Counted from the stretch's first letter, positions 1 to 12,172 are shown. The stretch: 64,000 nt of DNA from Stromatinia cepivora (GCA_014898415.1 RCTD01000001.1:3658001-3722000); one strand, 5' to 3'. Notes: a model not told the origin generated them from the sequence alone. Made by a program: numbers and translations.

Positions 1-19
1 TTGCTGACTTTAATTGCAG

Positions 20-1783
20 AAGAGAATACTACGACCATGACTATCCTAGAGAAGTCACCCAGCCCTACGTACAAAATCGGAGAATCAACGTTAACCGTAT
101 TCGGACTTTGGCTTAAGACAGTCGGCATTGAAGCTCCAATGCTTTCACGACTCTTTGGACCAAAAGATGGCTTGGCATTTTTCTACTTTTCCCCCGAAGG
201 CGACCCAGAAAATTACACGCAATTTGTTGCCAATGGACCCCCTGCAGACTTTGTGCCAACGCTTCAAGTCGAAAGAAAGATCGGCGAGTTAATGCTTATT
301 CTCTATGCGCAACGCCTAGGAATTACGGTTCTTCGTGGAAAGGAAGTCATTATCGAGAAGCAATCCGCAGTGGTAGAAGAGGGTGATGGAATGTCTATTC
401 AAGTACGAGACTCAGAGACAATGGTGGAAGAATCGGTGAATTCTCGACTGGTAATTGATGCCACGGGTCGTTTTCATCGATTCATGTCGAAGGAAGCACG
501 TATTGAGCGTGTAGAGGGATTCAACACAAATGCGTACTGGGCGTACTTTGAACAATTAGGAGATGAGTCCGATATTCCTTTGAGACATTACGAAAGTGTC
601 AATACGAACCATATATGTCTTCCTGAGGGGTATGCTTTAATCTTCCGCGTAAATAGCACAAGCTAATTAATGATTCAGATGGGCTTGGGTCATTAGACTT
701 CCTTCATGGGAGGGTAGTTCTATCCCTAATCTTACTGCCATGATAAATCATCTGCTAGATCTCAACGCAGCCAAGGCACCAGCAGACTCCTATCCTTCAG
801 TCCCCGAATTGATTGAAAGATTCCAAGTCAAGTTTCGCTGGATTGTTAGCATCGGATTTGCTCTTCGTTCCGACGTTGTTTATCCAGAAAACATTTCAAG
901 CTATGGAAACAATGAAGCAGAACAGAAATTTAACTGGATCGTGTCTCGATACCAAAAAGTATCTCAATTGATGGAAAAACACAAGCTTATTGAAAATCTT
1001 TACGGTCCAGGAACGACATGGTTTGTCCGCAAAAATATTGCTTTCCGTGCGCCACGAGTCACTGGAAAAAATTGGTTGGCCATTGGTGATGCGACAGGAT
1101 TCACCAATCCACTGTACTCTCCCGGAATCAATACAAACATGAGCACCAGTATCTATGCTGCTGAAATGACAAAAAAGTATCTTTCAGCCAAGGATTCAAC
1201 TGCCAAGAAAGATCTATTTCGGAAGTATGAGGACTTTTGCAGAGACCGTGTCCCAAACAATCAACGAATGAACGTGTTCAACTATGTGTGTATGCGATCT
1301 CCCGAGCTTGGCCCACTGGGACCTATTTGGCAGTACTTGTGCGGAGCTGGAATCGAGATATTTCGGAACGCGAAGAAATTAAACCTGCAGAATGTACATG
1401 AGCTTTTGACAACTTGGGATTGGGGATCGAACCAAGAAGAATATATAAATTTCAGCAAACTGGTCATCAAGATGCTTGATGGACCACCGGACGTTAATCT
1501 TACGCAGAAAACCATTGATGAGGTAAAGAAACTTTCGGCGGAGCACTTGAAAATGGCTATGGCCTCTGGTAAATACAGGGGAAGATGGGCAGGATTATTG
1601 CGCTGGTATGACGATGATCTCAACTTTGTAGCGGACAAAGTTGAGAGAGATGTATTGTCGCGAAGGTGCCATACATGTGGAGAGTGGAAGATGTTGAGGC
1701 CAGACTGTAGGAAGTGCGTGTATTGTGGCTGGGAGCATAAGGTTGAGGAAAGTACGAAGGTTCTGTACCGAAGCGGAGAATGA
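20..1783 (+). CDS. FAD-dependent halogenase-like monooxygenase (3' part, two exons visible)
   Basis: The gene enters from the left. Bases 1-19 read as an intron end (CTGAC branch, TTGCAG acceptor). Visible exons are 20-629 and 679-1783; removing the 49-base intron 630-678 (GTATGC...TTCAG) fuses two ORFs that otherwise look like separate genes. Across the junction the protein reads GWAWVIRL, close to the WxWxIP signature of flavin-dependent halogenases. Other family marks are KIGES near the start of the visible part, VIDATGR, and GDATGFTNPLYSPGI, the second FAD-contact motif. A lysine in GPKDGLAFF is a candidate for the catalytic lysine (inference). The FAD-binding GxGxxG would lie upstream of the window. 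The C-terminus carries CxxC, C and CxxC cysteines (CHTCGEW, DCRKCVYCGW), resembling a zinc ribbon. The likely role is chlorination or oxidation of a phenolic or indolic metabolite; plain monooxygenase activity is not excluded. Confidence 0.82.
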
Positions 1784-3397
1784 TCAGATAAATTCGGCGG
1801 AAAATCTAGGCTGCGAAAAGCATTCAGGACTGCTCTTCCAGACCTACTCAACTCGAAAGAGTCAGATTCAATGTATACTGCACTACATTCTCCTCAACAA
1901 AGCTTTCAAATCTAATAACTTGAGCCAGTACATGGGGTCTTGGGGGTGGTTATTTGAACATCTACCTAGTTGTAATGTCCAGAAAGAAGTTGGGGGTTGT
2001 AAGGGGCTTGAACATGCTGTTACAAGATCTGACCATGCGATCTCAACATGTAAACAGGCGAATAGTCCGCCAGAGTTATTTACTGGCATACGAAAGGAAG
2101 AAATATTTGGTGTAATCGACATATTCATCACGTACATTCAAACAGAGACTCTCAACATTCAAAGGCTTTCAGGCATTCAAAGGCCTTCAGATCGTACAAA
2201 CGCGCTGTCCAAACTATTGGACATCTTTTCTTAGCACTATGCCGGCTCAGCTAGGCAAAGTCCCCATCTTCACGGAGCTTTTTCCCACGATGTTGTAGGA
2301 CTAGATCCTTATAAACCCGAGGCTAGCCGATAGAATGGATAAATCTAGGGTTTACATATACCCTCATCACTGGGAACGACTTCTAATGTGGTACCTGCAT
2401 TGATACATTGAACTCCGCGCAAAAAAATGAAATTTAGATTGTACCGTATAGATTCGGCTCACGTTTGATGTACTTACAAGCACTAGACTTAATATCGAGC
2501 CGTCCCGAACAACCATGACTGCTAATATTCCGGTCCGTGCATTGCGCGGAATAATACTGATTTTGCTGACATTTCCAACACCCAGTAAAGTAAATTGGTG
2601 ATAGCTGCATACCTAGCTTCTAGGAGACTCGGGAAGATATAAATGGAAGTGCCAGTAGTAAAAAAGCATTGCAATAATAGACCATCTCCAACAACCAAAA
2701 TGCCCTGGTGATTGAGAACCTGCGAACAAATATAAAATTCGAATAACGGGAGAAAAGCAACTTTGATCCTCATGTACTGATCAATCTCGCGTAGAGTAGA
2801 TCATCCACATACATGCAGACTACTGCAGGATCGAGGCCTGGTCAAAACTATACTTTACAAAGATCTTCTGCTTCATTCACTCAACCAGTATTTCTTTCTT
2901 CCCGTAAGAATTGGTGATATTGGAGGTAAACCCATCATTTCATGTAGTGTTGTAGCATCGATGACTTTTCGCAGTACGTTGCAATGATGCTGAAATTGGG
3001 GGTTGGGAAATGTGCAGAGGTAGGAGGGAGGCATGTATGATTGGTCGAGAAAATATCTCGTGACCTTCAATATTTTGTTGCACATCTATTCATTTGGAAT
3101 TATCTAGAATAATTTCGGATAACTAATTTCGGATAACTTCTAACCTTCGAAATCCCCGTAGCTCGCACGAGGGCTAAGGAAATACCCGTTAGGTATCTAA
3201 TAGGTGTTTTAGACATAATATTAGTAGTACTATAACAGATTCTTTCATTAATATCAATGATCCAGGTGAACTGGAACCAGTTCTATCCTTTTAATTTCTA
3301 ATAATTTACAATAATATACATCATTACTCCCAGCAGAGTCTAAAATCTATCCAGTACTCTATATATATACATATGCAACGCCCCTCGTTCTAGCCAT
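1784..3397. other. intergenic, convergent gene ends
   Basis: This is the 3' side of both the halogenase-like gene and the acid phosphatase gene. Only short ORFs without family resemblance occur. A short degenerate direct repeat (CATTCAAAGGC type) is present near 2156-2186. I see no further gene. Confidence 0.6.
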
Positions 3398-4825
3398 CTA
3401 ATAACCATCTTTAGGAACCTCCTTTTTATTCTTGCAAACACCATCAAAATCGCCATATCGCTCCAAACCTCTATTAACAATCTCTACAAACTGATCGAAC
3501 CTGCAACTTGCTCCAGGCCCTCCTTGGCATTCAGGAATCGGTCTCGGTGCCGTATTAGCAATAATCCTCACGAATTCTTCCACATCTCCTTCATCACTAG
3601 CATCGCCTTTCAAACCTGTGCAGGTAAGTTTTTCGATCCCCACGTGGCCTAAGAATGGTATAAGTTCAGACATTCTCCATGATCTAGACCAATTGATACG
3701 GTCCGTTGGGAATTCTTCAGCGAATGCATTGGAAGAGTTGAAGAGGCCAAGCGCGGTGGCTATAAAAGGAGGAACTTCGCGATGAGTAAAGGACAAGAAG
3801 AATCTTTGACCATCATCGTCAGGGATTTCATCATTGGAAGAGTCGGAATGTTGAGGTGCGTGGAATTTGGAGAACAATTGTGCCGTGGTATTCAACCAAG
3901 GAAATCCGAGATAAATCGAAAGAGGATTGCCATGGCCAACCATACGTGAATATTTCATATCCCATGCATATTCATAAGCCATCCATTCGTCATCTGTAAA
4001 GACATCACAGATCTTGGACACTTTCCCGGTGATGGCAGATTCATACCCGCACATCTGTTGTAAACCCATTATATCGTAACTCCCGAGTTCGACTGGTGAG
4101 TACTGCTGGAGTCTTGCGATGACCGGTGGTGCATATTTTGCGAGAAAAGTTTGTTGTTCTTCGTTTCCAGGCTTTTTGGTGAATGCATCGCAGGCTTTAT
4201 GGGGAACTTGGGAATGGAAAGACGATCGATTTGTTCCAATCTCGACGATTTCGACATCTTGCGGGAATACTTTGCTAAATGCCTTGGCCGTATCTTGTGT
4301 TCTTGATTTCTTGTCGGCATAGATTCGTTTCGTTGTGGGAACCAATTCGGGGTATCTTGACAGTAAATGTTTGGCAACTTTCTTCGAGTCTTTAATTCCT
4401 TGAGGAGTGATTTGTTCCATTTGATTCTCCGGGTCATCAATGGGACATTGCCATTTCTCGAAGAATGCAAGTGGACCCTTCCATCCCTTCCTCCTCTTTC
4501 CCGAAGCTGCTGTGTATGTGCTGTCTAATTTCTTCAAAAATGGTTCGATGTAGGTTTCGTAATCATCGTCGTTTGCATAGATTGCTGCATGTCTGACAAG
4601 ATAAGACGCAGCTGTAACTTCGCAGAGACGAGGTGCTCTATGATTCAATCCTACACCAACTGCATCAAAATATGGACTTATACCAGGGAGATGAAGAAGA
4701 GGGTCGAATTTGTAGTCCTGGCTATGAGAATTTGCGGAATAATCTTGGGAGACGCGAAGTGGGATTTGGGACGATGAGACGACGGGAATAGTTATTAAGA
4801 CCAAAGCGCATCCATATTGAAGCAT
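3398..4825 (-). CDS. secreted histidine acid phosphatase (clade 2 histidine phosphatase)
   Basis: Single exon of 475 residues. The open frame extends a few codons further up, but the first ATG is at 4825 and is followed directly by a signal-peptide-like stretch (MLQYGCALVLITIPVVSSS). The phosphohistidine site appears as LVRHAAIY (RHxxxxY style, about residues 80-87). The C-terminal His motif is SFTHREVPPF, giving His-Arg-Glu where phytases have His-Asp; an acidic residue next to the histidine is retained. Length fits fungal acid phosphatases and phytases (about 440-520). It probably hydrolyses phosphomonoesters outside the cell. The substrate (phytate, sugar phosphate or other) cannot be read from sequence. 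It is divergent to the O-methyltransferase with 580 bases between start codons, so promoters may be shared. Confidence 0.85.
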   Translation of the reverse strand: MLQYGCALVLITIPVVSSSQIPLRVSQDYSANSHSQDYKFDPLLHLPGISPYFDAVGVGLNHRAPRLCEVTAASYLVRHAAIYANDDDYETYIEPFLKKLDSTYTAASGKRRKGWKGPLAFFEKWQCPIDDPENQMEQITPQGIKDSKKVAKHLLSRYPELVPTTKRIYADKKSRTQDTAKAFSKVFPQDVEIVEIGTNRSSFHSQVPHKACDAFTKKPGNEEQQTFLAKYAPPVIARLQQYSPVELGSYDIMGLQQMCGYESAITGKVSKICDVFTDDEWMAYEYAWDMKYSRMVGHGNPLSIYLGFPWLNTTAQLFSKFHAPQHSDSSNDEIPDDDGQRFFLSFTHREVPPFIATALGLFNSSNAFAEEFPTDRINWSRSWRMSELIPFLGHVGIEKLTCTGLKGDASDEGDVEEFVRIIANTAPRPIPECQGGPGASCRFDQFVEIVNRGLERYGDFDGVCKNKKEVPKDGY

Positions 4826-5405
4826 TTCGGAAGACAATTGATTGGAGAATGCGAAAAGATACTACTAATTTTCAATATCTCTTGCTTCCTTTCAATGAAT
4901 TGAAATCTGCGAAGCTATCATTGTTTATTTTTATGGTTGTGAGAATCTGAAAGCATGACATCATTGATTGGTTCACGGTCCCCTTGCTCTCTTTCCAATT
5001 TCCAAGGTTCAGAAAGGGCTCGGCATCGGGAAAGCTCATTCCGTTAGTTCGGTTATATACTTGTGTCACAACAACAAAATATAGAGAATTTTTGTATCTA
5101 ACACAGAGATATTAGATGGGTTGACAACGAAAATGTTTAGCTCAAACATCATCCCGATTCCGAAAATCTTGCATATCTGTTAAAATCACAAAGGCAAAGG
5201 GTGATTGGACCACGTTTATTGAGCAATTGTTGTGTATCTCCGCATTCCGCTTCATTCAAAAAGAGGTGAGAACTTCTTCCACTTCATTTGGATAGAGAAA
5301 AGGAATTTTTTAATCAATTGATTTCATGCGTGAGAGACATCCTTTCTGCTTCGGTCTGTGAATACCAGTTTTGTCGTGCCCTCTCGAATTCTGAGCATTG
5401 CAACA
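4826..5405. promoter_or_regulatory. bidirectional promoter region
   Basis: This 580-base interval separates the divergent start codons of the acid phosphatase (-) and the O-methyltransferase (+). No specific operator could be assigned. Co-regulation is an inference from geometry only. Confidence 0.4.
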
Positions 5406-6939
5406 ATGGCTTCTCCGTCGCAAATCACTGTACTTGCAACCACCATCTCCGAATCGACTGCAATTTTAAATGAGTACTTCTTATCCAACAATCTCCCCAT
5501 GCCATCATTCGATGTCTCTGGCCCTCCACAAATACTCGTTCCATTTCATGAGAAGCAGGTTGCTGCAGCATACGCAGAGGTTCTGAGAGCAACCATGGAG
5601 CTCCACCACCTCATGTTAGGACCTACAGCAATGTTGATGAGCACATCGGTGTGTGGAAATTCACATTCCATCGCAGCTATACCCTGGACTGAAAGCAACT
5701 AGGCAATGGATAGTGTGAGCTTGCAATTCATATATGCATATGATATGGCCAATGCTTTCCCCATAAATGAGGAAGCCACGTTTGAGCAGATATCTGAAAA
5801 ATGTGGCTTGAATTTGATTGATACTCGGAGGGTTCTGGGCTACGCGATGACAAACCATATTTTCAAAGAGATCCGGCCTGGAGTAGTAGCTCATACTGCG
5901 GCGTCCAAACTTTTGGCCTCCGATCCTCTGTTGACTGACTATGTTGGAATTATCGTTGAAGAACGATTTCAGGCTGCTGCACATGTAATGCTTCAGGTTC
6001 AATTGATACCTCCGAGCTCCCGCGCTGATTATGATATAGACGGTCGAGGCAGTACAGAAATTCGGATGTGCTAAAGAACCCAACCAGACAGTGAGTACAT
6101 CATGGCTTTTCTGCTTTTAGATCCCAGCATACCCCAAAATACTTCTTTGAGATATTTTCCGTGCTGTGAATCGTACTCACATATTTAATATCTTAGGGAT
6201 ACAGCATTGGTCATCGAACCACGAAAGGTTTTTACGAAGAATTGAGTGCTCATCCTACTCGGAGTAAGCGTTTCGCCAATGCAATGAGCGCCTTTACTTC
6301 CAGAAACGAACTTTCCTACTTGTTTGGAAGCTACGACTGGAGTAGTCTTGAGTCCGCGACCATAGTTGATGTTGGCGGAGGATACGGTCCTATCAGCATC
6401 GCCCTAGCAACCAACTTTCCCGCCTTAAATTTTGTTGTGCAAGATTTGGCTGGTGCAATTGCAGATGGGCCGGCATATGTGCCAGCCGAGATTTCAGATC
6501 GTATATCTTTCATGGCTTATGACATGTTGACTCCACAGACTATTAGGAACATCGAAGTGATATTTTTCCGTGCTGTGTTCCATAACTGGACCGATCATTA
6601 TTGCGTCAAAATCTTGAGGAATCAGATACCGGCATTGAAGAAAGGATCAAGGTTGCTAATCGTGGAACCGTTACTGGTGGAACCTGGGGAACTTCCATGG
6701 CACGAGGAGAGAAGGTTGCGGTGAGTTTACTTATACATTTTAGAGATGAGTTACTGATGGAAAGTGACTGAAGAACGATGAATTTGAACATGCTTTCATA
6801 TTTTGGCTCCCGCGAGAAATCTATGGAAGATTGGAGAGAGATTTTCCGAGAGGCAGATGAGCGGTTTGAAGTTAAGAATGCTGTCAAACTAGGAGATTCT
6901 TTGACTTCTATCCTGGAAGTCTTGTGGAAAGGGGAATAA
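5406..6939 (+). CDS. SAM-dependent O-methyltransferase (caffeate/sterigmatocystin OMT type)
   Basis: Five exons: 5406-5648, 5703-5984, 6040-6090, 6197-6720 and 6774-6939, giving 421 residues. All introns are GT-AG and all joins keep frame. The N-terminal part is a winged-helix dimerisation region (SLQFIYAYDMANAF, AHTAASKLL). The class I methyltransferase core has motif I VDVGGGYG at about residues 249-256, QDLA after the next strand, and HNWTDHYCVKIL, where His (about 321) corresponds to the catalytic base of plant-type OMTs. The conserved aspartate after Trp is Thr here. The C-terminus ends in FEVKNAV..LTSILEVLW, typical of the family. It should methylate a hydroxyl on a small aromatic metabolite. 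Its proximity to a halogenase-like gene suggests they modify the same compound (inference). Confidence 0.86.
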
Positions 6940-8528
6940 TCTTTATTATGGCTTTACCCATATGGAGTCCTTATGATGGGCAATGCTGTGGATCATGGAG
7001 AATCGTGACAAACAGTGCCATTTGTTAATTACACTACACGGTGTGGCTTAAACTTCTGTGTTGAGTCGCTTGGGGTGTGTCATCCGATTCCTTGCGCGAA
7101 ATCCAAATAAATTATTAACCTTCTTCCCAACAACAATTCCATGTCATTTGTCCAATGCCATTTGCTTTTGAGTGCTAACGTTTCGAAAGCCCGCAAGGTC
7201 GAGTTACGTTAATCTGATGATTTTACCTATTCAAGTCACAGCAAGCGGTATATATACATGATAGTGACGAGAATGAAGTGATATCCGAAGTGTGGATACT
7301 CAATGTCAAAGGCTTCGGATTTGTGTAAGACTTTATGATTATAGCAGAGCGCTCGCAATCATTTGCATCGCAAATACTATAGCCACAGGTCCACAATGGC
7401 GCGATAGTTTTTCTACTCCCAAATGATCAAACGAGACTATGTGGATAGTCGAGGTAGTGATTTGCACATGCTATGGTCTATCATACCTACTAACGAAATC
7501 AATAGGTACTAATCCTTTTTAATATCCTCCAAGTAGTATTTTGGCTCCAAGACTGTATGTATCTATAGCTAGTCTACCGGGATATTTCCGAATCCCGCGC
7601 CTCCCTCCTCTCTTACATATCCTCCTCCACATCTCTCAAAGTAACTTATCATCGCCCGGTTACCTTTCAGCGCCCTACACCTTTCCTTACCTTCATTCAA
7701 CGCGAATTCATTCTTATCCAAATCCGTTCACTATTTGGCGTTTCTGGGCTTTTCTAACCAAAAAGCCATGAACCATGACCTAAACGTCAGATTACCTTGT
7801 CGAGATTTATTTCGAGACTCGGGAATGGGCGATATTGGTGAGGTGTACAAACTTGTGACTTTGACTGAAAGAATAACATATACGTATGGAGTAGAGCATC
7901 TGAGGATCTGGAAAGAATATAGGAATGAAGTCGAGAGATGGAAACGAAGAATCTGAGCAGGGTGAAACGGTTGAAGAATATTTTGCGAGTGAGAGCTTCT
8001 TGTATTGATATTTGATAAATTTTTGAAGTACATATATGGGCTGCTAGATGATAGATGATAGATTATTGGTGCCGTGGGTATAGATGAGGTTATGGATTTA
8101 TGTCTCGATCAAGGAAATGTTCACGATGCTTGTGATTCAGTGCACTCTTTTCAACGTCAATTTGACTACTCTTAGTTACATTCGAGAGGCTCGAGAGAAA
8201 AAATAGTCGTAGTAAGGTTAGAAGAGCTAGTAAGAAAGAGGTTTTGGTCGAGTTATATTGAATTTACATTGAAGTCTACAATTTTTATTAGTCTGGGCTC
8301 CAAGGAATGTGAATACGGTGGCCGATTCATCGTTTTGCGCCATGCGCTTCTCTCGGTCACCGTAATCTAGATATTCTCATTCCACGTCCCCTCAGCTTGC
8401 TTTAAAATTCGTTCGTCATCAAGGGACATCCAAATTAGGTCATTTCTTATCTTTGCAACATTTTAAAATCACCGACTCTATGCTTCTTTAATTGCGTTTC
8501 TTTGGTTCCCTATGAAAGTACGAAAACG
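6940..8528. other. intergenic, no supported gene
   Basis: About 1.6 kb between the methyltransferase and the lipid-droplet hydrolase. Short ORFs around 7541-7956 lack homology features, flanking splice signals or a convincing start. The last part holds the promoter of the gene at 8529. Confidence 0.5.
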
Positions 8529-9830
8529 ATGCCTCAACAAATTTCATATCGTCCCATTTCGGACTCGCCTAATACGGCATATCATCTCATATTCTTCATC
8601 ACAGGCAATCCAGGACTCATAGGCTACTAGTATTTATGATATCCCGGTTCTATGTTCTTTCGTTAACTCTTCCGAAGCTCATCTTTTCTTTCTACCCTCA
8701 ATGATCTCCTCTCTTCCTCATCCATAAAGGATTCGAATTCATTCCATATCTTTGGTCAATCCTTGGCTGGTTTTGAGACTGATGATATTCCCTCGGATTC
8801 CTCCAATCAAAGTCCATATTCGTTGGAACAACAGATAGATCTTGTTCATGATTGTCTTCTAGAGCAAATGAGTGGTTCACCAGTACCATATCAAAATGTG
8901 ATCTTGATTGGACATTCGGTAAGTTGCCCAAACCCCATGAAATATCACTCTAATATCGCAGGTCGGGTCATATATTCTTCTAGAAACCCTTACCAAACTT
9001 ATTGCACCTTCCACCGTCCCTTCGATATCCGCAATTTTATCAGGGATCCTTCTCTTCCCGACAGTAACGCATATCTCCCACTCTCCTTCGGGAACCAAAC
9101 TCATGCCGTTAATGTCAATTCCAAACTTTCCAGTCTTGGCATCTTCCACTGCCAAAATGCTTCTCTACTGTGCTCCGAACCTCGTTCTAGATTTCCTAGT
9201 AAAGAAAATTACGGGAATGCCAGAGGAGGCAGCCAAAGTCACCACAAGCTTTCTGAGAAGTAAAAATGGTATATGGCAGGCGTTGTATGTTCATATGCTC
9301 TCAAATGGCGACAGTAACTGATTAATTGCTCAGACACCTTGCACGTGATGAAATGAACACTATAACAGAAGACAAATGGGATTCGGAAATATGGGGTGTT
9401 GAGCATTCTGAATCGTCTCAACCCAACGCTTCTCCCCCAAAACTAATCTTTTATTTCGGTGAAAATGTAAGTTTCAGCATTTTTACATTCAAAGAGCAAC
9501 TGTGGATACATACTGAGAGATAACAGGATCACTGGGTGGCATCTCATACTCGCGATGCACTCATTGCTGCACGAGCTTCACCTATGCCAACGCCAGCCTC
9601 TTCTACCTCTTCGTTTTCAATCAAGGCAACTAATAAACCCATCATGATGATTGATAAAGAAGGCATTGATCATGGATTTTGTATCAGTGAGTACTCGGTT
9701 TCTTTTTAGAATCCCGCTATATAATGTGAACGAGGCAAACGCTGTGCTGATTTAACATGACGTAGACCACAGTGAAACTATGGCGGCAAAAGTGAAGGAC
9801 TGGATAGAGAAAATAGTCGAAGGTACATAA
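8529..9830 (+). CDS. lipid droplet-associated hydrolase (LDAH/DUF2305 family)
   Basis: Six exons: 8529-8629, 8678-8918, 8962-9284, 9334-9466, 9527-9686 and 9766-9830, giving 340 residues. Each intron is 43-79 bases with GT-AG ends. The family start is clear: FFITGNPGLIGYY, then HIFGQSLAGF. The nucleophile elbow is GHSVG with Ser at about 114, completed only after splicing at 8918/8962. A late IDHGF supplies the candidate catalytic histidine (about 315), after YFGENDHWV. These features match LDAH (C2orf43) of animals and its fungal relatives, alpha/beta hydrolases found on lipid droplets and linked to sterol-ester or triglyceride turnover. Without splicing the gene appears as several unrelated fragments. 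Confidence 0.88.
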
Positions 9831-11466
9831 CGAAATGGACTACAGTCTGAACATGAACAATGGCCGCAGAATTAACACTAATGGCGCTTCTATATAGCAG
9901 CTGAATAACTCAGGGAAAGGCATGGTACATCTGTCTTGATGCGAATCCATCGCGTCTGTGCACTTCAGAATGATGCTATCGTAACCTCGTGTTGCGGGTG
10001 CTCGCATGAACTTCGCCCTGGGGATATATATGAGCCCTCTCCTTGGTGTATGCTGTACATGTTAATGGTGATTCCCTTTTTGTGTAAGGCGGGGAGGAGT
10101 CCCAAATTTCTTTCATTATTTCTAGCCCGTTCCATTTAAGTCGCCGGCTAGCGTCAATCGAAGTTATAGGACAAGTTTTCCAGCTCAATTCGCAGCCTCA
10201 TTCATTGCAAAGACTTCCATATTAGATCTGGTCAATAAGAGCGTGCATTACTCTTGTGTTCACGTTATGAGGTCACTACATGCGTCATGCTGAGACACAA
10301 ACTCGTTCGATAACCAGAAGAAGCAGAAATATTACACCATGCAACCTTTCCACCCGGTGACGTGCATACCTTTTTGTTTGCCTGCAAATAGCCCCCAAAT
10401 ACAAAATATTTTCCACCTGATTCGTCAATTGCACCAATTCTGTGGCTTCCACATAAGTAATGGCTTGTTGGTAGATTCGTCAGCTCAGTGTTAATTGGTT
10501 GCTTGATGAAATTGAAATTCATCATTTTTCGAGCCTCTTTTGGTGTTCAGCCGCTGATCGCACAATGCTTCTGTTTTTGATCTTTGCCAGGTGCTGAATT
10601 TTATGTCCTAGATTAGATTTTTGGGGCTCCATATTCCCACTCAACTCTCTTTTCAGAGAGAAAAAAAAATAGAATTACATGCAATCCAATCAATAGCTTC
10701 ATCTCACCATCAACCTAAAAGGAAAGATTAATAATCCATCCTCAAATTAATAATGTCTTTTTGCGGACAGATACATTCCACATTTAGGATTTCTCGATAA
10801 AGCGTTATAAAATCGTCGGCATTATTGCGTGATAAAGCTCTATCCTTACAGAAAGAATGGCAAAATTTAAAGACTATTCGTTGTATGCATATATACGGAG
10901 TACCAAGATTTAAAACCTCAGTATGCTGAACCCTTAACAAGCATTCCAGTATACTAAAACCAGAAGACAACTCTCCGAATTGGGAGAAATATGGCATGCT
11001 TGCTGGTGGAATATCATATCTCGCATATGGTGGTTGGGACACTATTTAAGGGAATAATGAACTACTACCTTCCCATAACGGATGCGGTGACAAGTTCATG
11101 AAAAAATCTGAGTTCGATATACTCACATGTAACTCATGCTTTCCAGTGGCTTTATATAATTCAATTGTGTTGGTAAAGCAAAGACGCTTGGAGGAGTTAA
11201 AAAAGGGGGTTCATGGATTTTGATACAAATAAAAAGATTCAAGAAGAAATAAATTACGCTCAGGGAGCTCCCTTGTTCCGCTCTAATCCGCGAGCTTCCT
11301 AATATCCCATTTTTGTATGCCCAGTCCGTCCTGCCCTTACAATCCCCCGCAATGTAAACCCGTAATTCCTACAACCAATATACTCCAAACCCAACCAATC
11401 CCATATTTACCACCCTTCTCGCATATCTCTCCCTTCATTTTCCCAACCCTCTATCACCTTCCGTAG
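9831..11466. other. intergenic between convergent genes
   Basis: No recognisable coding sequence. A minus-strand ORF at 10728-11042 begins with GTG and lacks any family resemblance. A short poly-A run lies near 10660. Part of the right end is the 3' UTR of the promethin-like gene. Confidence 0.5.
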
Positions 11467-12172
11467 TCAAACCCCATTCCTAGCCCCTCCCTTCGGAAAC
11501 TCCCCCTCCTCCTTCTTCACCACTACCTTCTTCCCATCCTGAAATCTAAGTTCTCCCTTCCCCTGCGCCGCAGGCACAAATCCATACAGCCATCTCGCCA
11601 CAACCCAGGAGCTAACGGCCCATACCCATATAATAATACCCAGTCCACAAGTAACGAAGAGTGTTGGGACGAGGAGGAGAGTAGCGATTCCGATCCAGAA
11701 GAGAGAGAAAAGGATGGCGGTTATGAAGGAGAAGGCGAGGATGGAGAGGGTGAAGGTTGTGAAGAGGAGGAGGGGTGGGAGGGAGATTGTTAGGGTGGCG
11801 AGGAGGAAGGTCTGCGTGGTGTGGTTAGTGTGAGTGAGGAGATTAGGTGATGAGAGTGGGATGAGTGGTATGGGTATGAGTAGAGATAGAGACACAGATA
11901 AGAGGTAATTGTACGTAGTATGTAAACGAATGAAGAGTCCAGAATGAGTGGATTCATCCGGCGAATCCACCGCAATCAACCACAAACAGCACGAGTACCT
12001 GCAGATGCAACGGGGACCCCATTCATGATAAAGAGAGAGATATACATACAGCAATAAGCGGTTGCTCCTGAAAGAACTCGGAAACATTCCCATAGAACCT
12101 TGATCTCTTCTCCGGACTTACGACGCGATCAACCATTCTCTGCACGCGTGAAATCGTACCTGCGACTACCAT
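11467..12172 (-). CDS. promethin-like small membrane protein (lipid droplet organisation type)
   Basis: Two exons on the minus strand, 12172-12050 and 11811-11467, giving 155 residues. The 238-base intron starts GTATGT and ends CTAAC...CGCAG. The start ATG at 12172 precedes a charged amphipathic stretch (ISRVQRMVDRVVSPEKRSRF). After it come long hydrophobic hairpins (TFLLATLTISLPPLLLFTTF, then FSLFWIGIATLLLVPTLFVT and a third stretch WVWAVSSWVVARWLYG) and a short basic/acidic tail. This resembles the promethin/LDAF1 family, including yeast Ldo proteins, which act with seipin at lipid droplet assembly sites. The family call rests on hydrophobic pattern and length, so it is less certain than the coding status. 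It is convergent with the lipid-droplet hydrolase. Confidence 0.72.

Noticed and set aside
740..1783. Separate gene starting at ATG 740
   Set aside because: The frame runs upstream of this ATG through halogenase sequence to a splice acceptor at 678. It is exon 2 of the gene entering from the left.
7541..7956. Overlapping small ORFs after the methyltransferase
   Set aside because: Starts are not convincing, composition is not gene-like and no homology is recognised.
10728..11042. Minus-strand 104-codon ORF
   Set aside because: Starts with GTG just after a stop, first ATG is internal, and no family or splice support is seen.
11790..11975. Minus-strand ORF within the promethin-like gene
   Set aside because: Lies inside the 238-base intron and in the wrong frame for the neighbouring exons.
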